A DNA stretch of 41,207 bases from an uncultured Varibaculum sp. GTDB taxonomy: Bacteria; Actinomycetota; Actinomycetes; Actinomycetales; Actinomycetaceae. The translations under genes were made by a program, and so were the position numbers. The DNA lies in NCBI RefSeq assembly GCF_902489465.1, contig NZ_CABTZZ010000016.1, positions 1 to 41,207 on the forward strand, given 5' to 3'. Of the stretch, positions 34,357 to 41,207 are shown piece by piece. The notes beneath the pieces are model-generated. The model had not been told where the DNA came from. It saw only the letters and a list, made by a program, of their open reading frames with translations, and did no database searches. Every line of letters begins with the position of its first letter. Positions within the stretch are counted from its first letter, which is position 1.

Positions 34357-35622
34357 GTGCTAAAACAGATTGAAGGTTCGCAAGCTATTGCGCAATCGGT
34401 TGCCGCCTGCAGCCCGGAAGTTGTCAGTGCTTACCCGATTAGCCCCCAAACCCACATAGTGGAGGCTCTATCTGCCCTGGTTAAAGCAGGCAAGATGGGC
34501 AGCGCGGAATATATTAACGTAGAATCCGAGTTCGCAGCCATGTCGGCCTGCATCGGGGCTTCGGCAGTAGGGGCGCGTACCTATACCGCGACTGCCTCCC
34601 AGGGATTGCTCTACATGGTAGAGGCAGTTTATAACGCTGCCGGACTCGGGCTGCCCATCGTAATGACGGTGGCTAACCGGGCTATCGGCGGGCCTATCAA
34701 CATTTGGAATGACCATTCCGACACTATGAGCCAACGCGAATCCGGGTGGCTGCAACTATTCGCTGAGAACAACCAGGAAGCCTCGGATCTGCACGTACAA
34801 GCGTTCAGGATCGCCGAAGAGCTTTCGGTGCCAGTAATGGTGTGTATGGATGGCTTCATCTTGACCCACGCAGTTGAACAGGTAGATGTTCCGGAAAAAG
34901 AGCAGGTAGAAAAGTTCCTGCCTCCCTACACTCCCCGGGTCGTCCTCGACCCAGCCGATCCGATTACTATTGGCGCGATGGTAGGGCCGGAAGCGTTCAC
35001 CGAAGTAAAGTACCTCCAACACGTCAAACAGCTGCAAGCTTTAGAGCTCATACCCAAAGTACAAGCAGAGTTCAAGAGCATTTTCGGGCGCGATTCCGGC
35101 GGGCTGGTTCGTCCCTACCGGATCGAGGACGCGGAAACCGTCATCGTGGCGATGGGTTCGGTGCTGGGCACCATTAAAGACGTAGTAGACCAGCGGCGCG
35201 AAGCGGGCGAAAAAATCGGGGTGCTGGGGATTTGTTCTTTCCGACCCTTCCCCTTCGAGCAGGTAGCCAAGTATTTAGGGGGTGCCAAGCGCTTTGTGTG
35301 CCTAGAGAAAGCCTTCTCCCTAGGTATCGGGGGAATCGTAGCTTCTCATTGTCGCTCTGCGCTTTCGCGAGCCGGCAAATCAGTTCGTGACTATGAAGTG
35401 ATCGCCGGTCTGGGCGGACGCAATATCACGGAGCGTTCCCTGGAACAGGTGCTGGATCAGGCAGCCGCCGATCAGCTAGAACACCTAACCTTCTTGGATC
35501 TGGATCAAGAACTGGTTGAGGCGGAGCTGGAACGGGAAAAATCCACCCGGCGTTCTGGTCCGATCAGTGAAAACATTCAACGTCACGCCACTCAGCGTGC
35601 CAATGCGGCGCGCGGAATTTAG
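34357..35622 (+). CDS. porA: 2-oxoacid:acceptor oxidoreductase, alpha subunit
   Basis: The alpha subunit supplies the pyrimidine-binding half of the thiamine pyrophosphate site and the CoA-binding part. The N-terminal EGSQAIAQ and YPISPQTHIVEAL segments and TATASQGLLYMVEAVY are typical, and the C-terminal FRPFPFEQVAKYL domain closes the subunit. The 421-residue length matches stand-alone PorA subunits. The start is a GTG one base after the gamma stop. The beta gene follows, its AGGAGG ribosome site overlapping the alpha stop codon. The symbol is by family; substrate is unproven. Confidence 0.9.
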   Translation: MLKQIEGSQAIAQSVAACSPEVVSAYPISPQTHIVEALSALVKAGKMGSAEYINVESEFAAMSACIGASAVGARTYTATASQGLLYMVEAVYNAAGLGLPIVMTVANRAIGGPINIWNDHSDTMSQRESGWLQLFAENNQEASDLHVQAFRIAEELSVPVMVCMDGFILTHAVEQVDVPEKEQVEKFLPPYTPRVVLDPADPITIGAMVGPEAFTEVKYLQHVKQLQALELIPKVQAEFKSIFGRDSGGLVRPYRIEDAETVIVAMGSVLGTIKDVVDQRREAGEKIGVLGICSFRPFPFEQVAKYLGGAKRFVCLEKAFSLGIGGIVASHCRSALSRAGKSVRDYEVIAGLGGRNITERSLEQVLDQAAADQLEHLTFLDLDQELVEAELEREKSTRRSGPISENIQRHATQRANAARGI

Positions 35623-35632
35623 GAGGCAGGCC

Positions 35633-36895
35633 ATGTCAGCAACTATGAGTGTTCCGCTTCCGGCACCGCAGTTTCGCGAAAGCGCCGAAACCGCGATTCC
35701 GGCACGCGAAAATGTAAAGTTTTACCAGGTAGGCTCCTATGCGGTGGGTAATCGCCTCGCGGAACTAGATTATCGTTCCGTCCAGTCTGACCCGAACCGG
35801 ATCAACTCGCTAACTTCCGGTCACCGCGCATGTCAAGGCTGCGGGGAAGCCTTGGGTGCGCGTTACGCCCTCGACACCGCGATGGATGCCGCCGATCGAG
35901 ACCTGGTGGCGGTTAACGCCACTGGCTGTCTGGAGGTTTTTTCTACTCCTTACCCCGAAACCGCTTGGACGATTCCTTGGGTACACTCCCTATTCGGCAA
36001 TGCTCCCGCAGTAGCTTCGGGGGCAGCGGCGGCGCTGCGCGCCAAGGGCAAGAAAACCCGAGTGGTTGCCCAGGGTGGTGACGGCGGCACCGTGGATATC
36101 GGGATGGGCTGCCTGTCAGGCATGTTTGAACGTAACGACGACGTCCTCTATATCTGCTATGACAATGGCGCCTATATGAATACCGGGGTGCAGCGAAGCG
36201 GGGCGACTCCGCCCGCTGCCCGCACTGCTACCACCCAGCCGGTAGGCGAAAACCCCGGAAACGTGTTTGGCCAGGGTAAAGATGTACCGCGAATCGCCAT
36301 GGCACACGAGGTTCCTTATGTAGCTACCGCCACCGTCGCGGATTTGCGCGACCTGGAATACAAGGTACGCAAAGCCATGCAGTTCCACGGGTCTCGCTAT
36401 ATTCACGTACTGGTGCCGTGCCCGCTGGGTTGGGGATCTGCTTCTAACCTGACTATTCGCCTGGCGCGTTTAGCTACCCAATGCGGACTGTTCCCGGTTT
36501 ACGAGGCCGAGAACGGGGAAATCACTTCGGTTACCAAATTGCGCCGCCCGGTGCCGGTCACCGAATATATGCGTCCGCAACGCCGCTTCGCCCACGTATT
36601 TAAGAAAGGGCAAGAAGAGGTCTTGGAGCGGATGCAACAAATCGCGGATCGTAATATCCGCCGCTACGGCCTCATCGATCCGGAACAACTGGATGAGGAC
36701 GTACTGGAGCGGATTCTGGCGGCGGGTGAAGACCCCGAGGGGCGCTTTACCCAACGCATTATCGAAGAGGCTTCGAAAGCCAAACGTACCCAAAGCGACG
36801 CTTTTTCTGCGGATGACCGCCCGACTTCTGGGGCAACTTCTGCTTCCGCGATGCGTCATATTGCCGGAAACTCGGCTTCAAAGGGGGATAACTAA
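35633..36895 (+). CDS. porB: 2-oxoacid:acceptor oxidoreductase, beta subunit (TPP and proximal Fe-S cluster)
   Basis: This 420-residue subunit binds the diphosphate half of TPP and a [4Fe-4S] cluster. Cluster cysteines are at 67 and 70 (CQGC), at 99 (ATGCLE), with a fourth near residue 262 (VPCPLGW). The TPP motif is GGDGGTVDIG, followed by YDNGAYMNTG. The longer open frame begins at 35516, but AGGAGG (35621-35626) lies 6 bases before the ATG at 35633, and conserved sequence begins only after that. The C-terminal 60 residues are a charged extension. It lies between the alpha gene and the flavoprotein gene with no gap. Confidence 0.92.
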   Translation: MSATMSVPLPAPQFRESAETAIPARENVKFYQVGSYAVGNRLAELDYRSVQSDPNRINSLTSGHRACQGCGEALGARYALDTAMDAADRDLVAVNATGCLEVFSTPYPETAWTIPWVHSLFGNAPAVASGAAAALRAKGKKTRVVAQGGDGGTVDIGMGCLSGMFERNDDVLYICYDNGAYMNTGVQRSGATPPAARTATTQPVGENPGNVFGQGKDVPRIAMAHEVPYVATATVADLRDLEYKVRKAMQFHGSRYIHVLVPCPLGWGSASNLTIRLARLATQCGLFPVYEAENGEITSVTKLRRPVPVTEYMRPQRRFAHVFKKGQEEVLERMQQIADRNIRRYGLIDPEQLDEDVLERILAAGEDPEGRFTQRIIEEASKAKRTQSDAFSADDRPTSGATSASAMRHIAGNSASKGDN

Positions 36896-38554
36896 ATGAG
36901 TCAAACTGCTCTGCCCACTCCGGAGATTCGCAGTGAAGATACCGCTCCTTGGGCGGTGACTTTGAATGTGGGGTCGTCGCTGGCGAATGAAACCGGTTCT
37001 TGGCGTACTGAACGTCCAGTATATGTATCCATGCTGCCCCCCTGTAATAAGGCTTGCCCCGCCGGTGAAAACGTCCAAGCATGGCTATACCACGCCGAAG
37101 AGGGCGACTACGAGGCCGCTTGGCGCGAAATCATGGTAAACAATCCACTACCTGCCACTATGGGGCGGGTTTGCTACCATCCTTGCCAAACTGCCTGTAA
37201 CCGCGGGCAAATGGATGAAGCCGTAGGGATTAACGCGATTGAACGTTTCCTGGGCGATAAAGCCATTGAAGAGGGCTGGAATGTAACTATAGATGCGGCT
37301 CCCAGCGGTAAACACGTACTGGTAGTGGGGGCAGGACCTTCCGGGCTGTCTGCTGCCTATCACCTGCGCCGTCTCGGTCACGAAGTTACCGTAAAAGAAG
37401 CTGGCCCCATGGCTGGCGGGATGATGCGTTTTGGGATTCCCAAGTATCGTCTGCCGCGTGAGGTACTAGATGCCGAGATTAAACGGATCGAAGACCTGGG
37501 AGTACGTTTCGAGTTCAATGCCAAAGTCGAAAATGTTGACGATGTGGCCGATGACTTCGATGCCGTATTCTTGGCGGTGGGGGCGCATGTAGGTCGTCAC
37601 GCTGATATTCCTGCCGGTGCCAGCGCTAAGGTAATGGACGCCGTGCAGATGCTCGCCGAAATGGAAGGCGAAGAAAAACCGATGGTGGGACGGAAAGTTG
37701 TGATCTATGGCGGGGGTAATACCGCGATTGACGCTGCTCGTACCGCCAAACGTCTGGGCGCAGAAGAAGCGGTGATTGTGTATCGCCGTAACCGTGACCG
37801 GATGCCTGCCCATGATTCCGAGGTGCGTGAAGCCGAGGAAGAAGGGGTGATGATGCGGTGGCTGTCCACCATTAAACATATTGATGGCGGCAAGCTCACG
37901 GTAGAGAAAATGGAGCTGGACGAGAACGGCTTCCCCCAGCCTACCGGCGAGTTTGAAGAACTCGGCGCTGACTCGGTGGTGATGGCGCTAGGTCAGGAAT
38001 CTGACTTGGGCCTGGTAGAGCGTGCCCGCGATATCGAAATCGAAAAGGGAGTCGTCCAGGTTAACTCGCAGATGATGACCGGGCGTCACGGTGTGTTCGC
38101 CGGCGGGGACATGGTTCCTTCCGAGCGTACGGTTACGGTAGCGATTGGCCACGGCAAGAAAGCCGCCCGCTATATTGATGCTTTCCTGCACGGCACCGAA
38201 TACCACAAGCCTCCGGTGACTGGGGATGCCACCTATGATCGCCTGACTAACTGGTATTACGCGGATGCTCCTCACCGGGTACGCGCCAAGATTGAATCTG
38301 CCCGGCGCTCCTCGACCTTTGACGAGGTAGTGCAAGGCTTAGATCAAGAGTCTGCCCTATTCGAGGCACGGCGCTGCATGTCTTGTGGCAACTGTTTTGG
38401 TTGCGATAACTGTTTCGGGGTTTGTCCTGATAACGCCATCAAGAAGATTAAACCGGGTGAGTACGAGTTCAAGTATGACTACTGTAAGGGATGCGGGATT
38501 TGCGCTGAAGAGTGTCCTTGTGGCTCTATCTTGATGATCCCGGAGGAAAACTAG
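36896..38554 (+). CDS. GltD-like FAD/NAD(P) oxidoreductase fused to 2x[4Fe-4S] ferredoxin domain
   Basis: This 552-residue protein passes electrons between the 2-oxoacid oxidoreductase and probably NAD(P). An N-terminal [4Fe-4S] domain (Cys 50, 54, 93, 97, 101) resembles that of glutamate synthase small subunit. The FAD fold follows (GAGPSG, 145-150), then the NAD(P)-binding fold (YGGGNTAIDAARTA). The last 70 residues form a two-cluster ferredoxin domain: CMSCGNCFGCDNCFGVCP and CKGCGICAEECPCG. The usual small PorD ferredoxin subunit is absent; this fusion replaces it. It resembles PadF/BzdV proteins, which link oxoacid oxidation to NAD(P). Its ATG directly follows the beta-subunit stop. NAD versus NADP cannot be told. 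Confidence 0.9.
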   Translation: MSQTALPTPEIRSEDTAPWAVTLNVGSSLANETGSWRTERPVYVSMLPPCNKACPAGENVQAWLYHAEEGDYEAAWREIMVNNPLPATMGRVCYHPCQTACNRGQMDEAVGINAIERFLGDKAIEEGWNVTIDAAPSGKHVLVVGAGPSGLSAAYHLRRLGHEVTVKEAGPMAGGMMRFGIPKYRLPREVLDAEIKRIEDLGVRFEFNAKVENVDDVADDFDAVFLAVGAHVGRHADIPAGASAKVMDAVQMLAEMEGEEKPMVGRKVVIYGGGNTAIDAARTAKRLGAEEAVIVYRRNRDRMPAHDSEVREAEEEGVMMRWLSTIKHIDGGKLTVEKMELDENGFPQPTGEFEELGADSVVMALGQESDLGLVERARDIEIEKGVVQVNSQMMTGRHGVFAGGDMVPSERTVTVAIGHGKKAARYIDAFLHGTEYHKPPVTGDATYDRLTNWYYADAPHRVRAKIESARRSSTFDEVVQGLDQESALFEARRCMSCGNCFGCDNCFGVCPDNAIKKIKPGEYEFKYDYCKGCGICAEECPCGSILMIPEEN

Positions 38555-38570
38555 CTACTCTCAAGGATTT

Positions 38571-38619
38571 CCCTGCCCAAGTAGGCGGCCTTTAATGGGC
38601 GTTTACCGGGCGGGGTTTT
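38571..38619 (+). terminator. candidate terminator after the oxidoreductase operon
   Basis: CCCTGCCC (38571-38578) pairs with GGGCGGGG (38608-38615) with one wobble, followed by TTTT (38616-38619). The loop is long (29 bases), so the fit is imperfect. It stands just after the last operon gene. Confidence 0.4.
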
Positions 38620-38757
38620 CCTGTTTTCCGCGCTTAACGTACCCACGCCCTCGTTTGTGAAGCAGTCGGATATCAGGGTTGCGTGCCTCGCGAGAGTTTC
38701 GCTGCTTTCTATCTTCGCCGTATGCCTCTGCCAGAGGTAATCGCGTATTTATCCGGA

Positions 38758-39747
38758 TTATCCGGTGATTAGGCGCGCCAAAGAGTAGATCGGAACCGCG
38801 ATGAACAAGGTGGGCAGGAGAGCTAAGGTGAGTTGTCGCCAACGGTAGTTTTTGCCTGCCGGCACCATAAATAGCACGTTGATACAGGCGACCAGCAGCC
38901 CAGATAGGAATCCTAAACCCACAGTCATGATCCAGATCGCCAAGGCAGGATTGCGGTAGGCAAAAGGAATCGCTAGGGCTAAATCTGAGTATTGGTAGAG
39001 CACAAAATACGTCAGCAAGCCCGAGGCGAGGATCCCGGCTAAAGAGCAATATAGCCAGCGGATACTGGCATATTTGGTGGGGAGTGCCAAGGTTAGGCAA
39101 GCCAGTCCCATGGCGGGTAGTGCTGCCATTGCCAGCAGATTCATAGTGGGGTAGGCGATGACCAGACCCCAGGCGGATCCTGCTGCTACCAGGGCACATC
39201 CAGCGATAGTGCTAGCTAGTGACCAGGTAGTTAAAGGGCGATGTTTTCCCCGGGTCATTTCGGCGATAAAAGCTGCCAGTACACACCAGGAAAGTACCAG
39301 TGGAACCCAGGTGAGATTATTGGTTAAGAATGCGGCCAGGAGGCAGCCGATTCCGGCGATTACCACCACTAAGCCGGTTCGCCCCGGGCTGGGCGCCTGA
39401 GAGAGGTTGCCCCAAGTTAGGGAGACCGCGATGGTCACCGCGGCGGCAGTAAGTACCGCCAAATAGGGGTTCCAATAGAGGAAGAAAAGCATCGCTAGGG
39501 GAGGCAGGGCAGCAAGTAGCGTTACCCACCAGTTGCGAGCAGCTATGGGGGAAACCGCGTTTTGGGGAGGTTTAGTAGCCACATTTGGCAAGCCGGACGC
39601 GCTTTTTAGGGGGTTTCTGCCGATAGGGGCAGGGGAGTCTGTTGGCGCAGACGGGTTCGCGCCGCTCGGGGTTACCTGCGGTTTGGTTGCCGAATCTTCC
39701 ATATTTTCGATTCTCTCCCGGTTTTGCTCTTCGCCCAATTGCGTCAC
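38758..39747 (-). CDS. multispanning membrane protein of unknown function
   Basis: This 329-residue protein has about 70 hydrophilic Pro/Ser/Ala-rich residues, then about ten membrane segments. I do not recognise the family. No catalytic motif stands out. The frame may start at a GTG (39747), which has no good ribosome site, or at the ATG at 39699, with GGGAGAG 12 bases upstream; the latter removes 16 residues. It converges on the por-like operon and lies divergent from the FABP-like gene. The 200 bp downstream, to 38555, hold only the candidate terminator. Confidence 0.75.
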   Translation of the reverse strand: MTQLGEEQNRERIENMEDSATKPQVTPSGANPSAPTDSPAPIGRNPLKSASGLPNVATKPPQNAVSPIAARNWWVTLLAALPPLAMLFFLYWNPYLAVLTAAAVTIAVSLTWGNLSQAPSPGRTGLVVVIAGIGCLLAAFLTNNLTWVPLVLSWCVLAAFIAEMTRGKHRPLTTWSLASTIAGCALVAAGSAWGLVIAYPTMNLLAMAALPAMGLACLTLALPTKYASIRWLYCSLAGILASGLLTYFVLYQYSDLALAIPFAYRNPALAIWIMTVGLGFLSGLLVACINVLFMVPAGKNYRWRQLTLALLPTLFIAVPIYSLARLITG

Positions 39748-39789
39748 TTTTATAGCTAGTGCCTTACTTACTCTACTAGGCTGTAGCTC

Positions 39790-40560
39790 ATGATGGATTT
39801 ACCTTTAGGCTTAGCGAAAGAATTAATCCCCCTGGCGTGGCTACTGGGATCTTGGCGAGGGTGGGGAACCGCGCGTTTGCCTAAAGAAACGGAAACTGAA
39901 AGCGCAGAGCGGGAAGAATGCTTTATTTGGCAAGAAACTACTTTTCGTGCCACCGGAACAAGTCTGCAGCAAGCCACCCTCACCTGGTTGGCAGAGCCGG
40001 TCGCCGAAAAACCGGATATGCAGGCGGATGCGGCTACCGGCCTATCGCAGTTGCGCCGCGGGGCTTTGCTTTGGCGGGAGGATACTTCTTGGCGAGTAAC
40101 TGCCGCCGCTCCGGCCGATAGTGAGCAAGAGGCGCGCTCGCGTTCCCGCCTGACTTCTGCTGGCGGCCCCTACACCGCCGAGGTTTCCTGGGAGGCGGTG
40201 TCTATGGGGCCGCGGATTATGCTTTCTTCCCGGCGCGTACCTGCGCCCCTTGAGCAGCTTTCGCGAATGATGGGATTAGTTTCTTCGGAACTGTTCTGGG
40301 CGCAAGATTCGGTGCTTCCAGGCCAAGATTCCGAATCTGATTTTTCGGCGCGTCTATTGCGCCTGCCCGCAGGAGAGGAGACTTTGAGCGCCCCCGGGGT
40401 GACGTCTTTACCCGCTGGGGAATATCCGCGGCAAGAGCTAGATAAAGAGGAGGCCGCGGAGGCCAACGAGGCGAAAGATACCGGGCAGACTGCAGGCGGC
40501 CAGGAAGCTGCTGATCCGCACGAGGAGAATCCGGACATTAGCCGGGAAGAAGGAGCCTAA
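39790..40560 (+). CDS. nitrobindin/FABP-like beta-barrel (DUF1794) protein with acidic tail
   Basis: Residues 15-200 form a small beta-barrel of the nitrobindin/THAP4-like family, with the GSWRGWG (GxWxGxG) motif at about 20-26. The C-terminal 55 residues are very acidic, probably disordered. Heme-binding members carry a distal-barrel His; the only His in this protein is in the tail (DPHEENP), so heme binding by the classical site is unlikely. It is closer in type to mycobacterial Rv0813c. The protein may bind a fatty acid or another small hydrophobic ligand (inference). The next gene, YgfZ-like, starts two bases after the stop. Confidence 0.8.
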   Translation: MMDLPLGLAKELIPLAWLLGSWRGWGTARLPKETETESAEREECFIWQETTFRATGTSLQQATLTWLAEPVAEKPDMQADAATGLSQLRRGALLWREDTSWRVTAAAPADSEQEARSRSRLTSAGGPYTAEVSWEAVSMGPRIMLSSRRVPAPLEQLSRMMGLVSSELFWAQDSVLPGQDSESDFSARLLRLPAGEETLSAPGVTSLPAGEYPRQELDKEEAAEANEAKDTGQTAGGQEAADPHEENPDISREEGA

Positions 40561-40562
40561 TA

Positions 40563-41207
40563 GTGACTTTTGTAGACAACCAAGTGGCGTTGCGCTGCGG
40601 ACACGGGATCGCGGAAACCGGGCTCCAGGTCATCAGCGTGTCTGGCCCGGACGCCCCCTCCTGGCTAACCACCCTATCTTCACAAGTGGTAACCGGTATG
40701 GCTGCGGGGGAGAGCCGGGAAATGCTGTTCTTGGATGCCAATGGCCGGGTCAGATTTGCGGCTGGAATTGTTTGGGCTGGCGAGGTTGCTTGGCTGTTTA
40801 CCGCGGATGCGCTGGCTTTGGCGCAGTTTTTAGAATCCATGAAATTCATGTCGCGGGTGGAGATTGCCGTACGCACGGAGCTCGCGGTTTGGGGTTTTTT
40901 CGCCCCCAGCCTAGCCGAGGAAGTGCTGGCACAGTTTGGGCAGATTTGGACAGACCCTTGGCCGGGAATAACTGCTGGTGGCACCGCCTATTCTTCCCGT
41001 TCTCAGGCTCATCCGGGGCAGGATTACCCCGCGCGTCTGGGGGTAGTTCCGGTGGAAAAGACTGCCGCAGTTCGCGCCCAGTTACTTACGGAGTGGGAGC
41101 AGCTTTCTTGGCCACGAGAAACAGAGGATGGATACAGTCTGGTTGCTCCGGTTTTTGCTGCCGCGGCTGATTGGCGGGCTTTGCGGATAGCGGCTTTGCG
41201 CCCCTAC
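40563..41207 (+). CDS. ygfZ: YgfZ/GcvT-like folate-binding protein (incomplete at window end)
   Basis: The frame runs from a GTG at 40563 to the window end without a stop (215 codons). The GPDAPSWLTTLSSQ and FLDANGRVRF segments and the FMSRVEI segment match actinobacterial YgfZ-like proteins. The last visible residues WRALRIAALRPY lead into the family's conserved RP-containing segment. YgfZ binds tetrahydrofolate and aids repair or assembly of iron-sulfur clusters in some enzymes. The link to the Fe-S oxidoreductase operon nearby is suggestive only. The remaining third of the protein lies outside the window. Confidence 0.85.
   Translation, partial: MTFVDNQVALRCGHGIAETGLQVISVSGPDAPSWLTTLSSQVVTGMAAGESREMLFLDANGRVRFAAGIVWAGEVAWLFTADALALAQFLESMKFMSRVEIAVRTELAVWGFFAPSLAEEVLAQFGQIWTDPWPGITAGGTAYSSRSQAHPGQDYPARLGVVPVEKTAAVRAQLLTEWEQLSWPRETEDGYSLVAPVFAAAADWRALRIAALRPY

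Noticed and set aside
38603..39199. 198-residue minus-strand frame under the membrane protein
   Set aside because: It overlaps the membrane protein in another frame and shows no hydrophobic or motif pattern; its end only reads through the terminator region.
1..41207. CRISPR array or restriction system
   Set aside because: No short-repeat array with regular spacers, Cas, methylase or nuclease genes is visible; the 46-bp repeats number only three with a short conserved core.

Overview
The window comes from a Gram-positive actinobacterium. It carries a WhiB-family iron-sulfur regulator, CarD, a mycobacterial-type ponA2/whiB4 neighbourhood, and actinobacterial families such as DUF3073, DUF3618, DUF4177 and DUF6541. 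The moderate G+C (judged by eye), the 2-oxoacid:ferredoxin oxidoreductase operon and the PTS-linked dihydroxyacetone kinase suggest a facultative or anaerobic host-associated member of the Actinomycetaceae (Varibaculum/Mobiluncus/Actinomyces-like). The genus is inference.

Layout. 1-438: no gene; three direct repeats at an exact 46-bp period, an inverted copy of the repeat, and four successive hairpins ahead of a BetT-type choline transporter (439-2508). 2698-5364: a PPOX-like protein and a copper-exporting ATPase. 5527-5599: tRNA-Thr(CGT). 5625-7733: a DUF6541 membrane protein. 7957-12041: dhaK-dhaL-dhaM, in which DhaM is fused to HPr and a complete Enzyme I. 12109-14262: an O-acyltransferase with a SGNH domain. 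14508-17245: carD-ispD-UMF1-type transporter. 17435-21956: a cell-wall locus with a class A PBP and a metallophosphoesterase on the minus strand, and whiB, a DUF4177 gene and a RidA gene on the plus strand. 21966-23810: a DHA2 drug-efflux type MFS protein with an SdpI-like protein. 23903-25754: a sterol-carrier-like protein, a holin-like membrane protein, DUF3618 and DUF3073. 25837-30323: a MacB/FtsX-type ABC transporter whose ATPase has a roughly 350-residue disordered tail. 30435-32056: a two-gene unit that looks like a type VII secretion substrate pair, a small WXG-like partner and a lipase-fold effector. 32062-33561: a YwiC-like membrane protein. 33780-38554: a four-gene 2-oxoacid oxidoreductase operon. 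38758-39747: a multispanning membrane protein. 39790-41207: a nitrobindin/FABP-like barrel and a YgfZ-like folate-binding protein cut by the window end.

How the genes work together. The dha operon forms a self-contained PEP-to-dihydroxyacetone phosphoryl relay. The por-like operon encodes a complete 2-oxoacid oxidoreductase, with a GltD/ferredoxin fusion that probably passes electrons to NAD(P). The PBP, phosphoesterase and WhiB genes form a conserved envelope-stress neighbourhood. No mobile element with its own transposase, no CRISPR array and no complete secretion machine is visible. The strongest candidates for something little described are the lipase/WXG-like pair, the ABC ATPase with the long tail, and the repeat cluster at the left edge.
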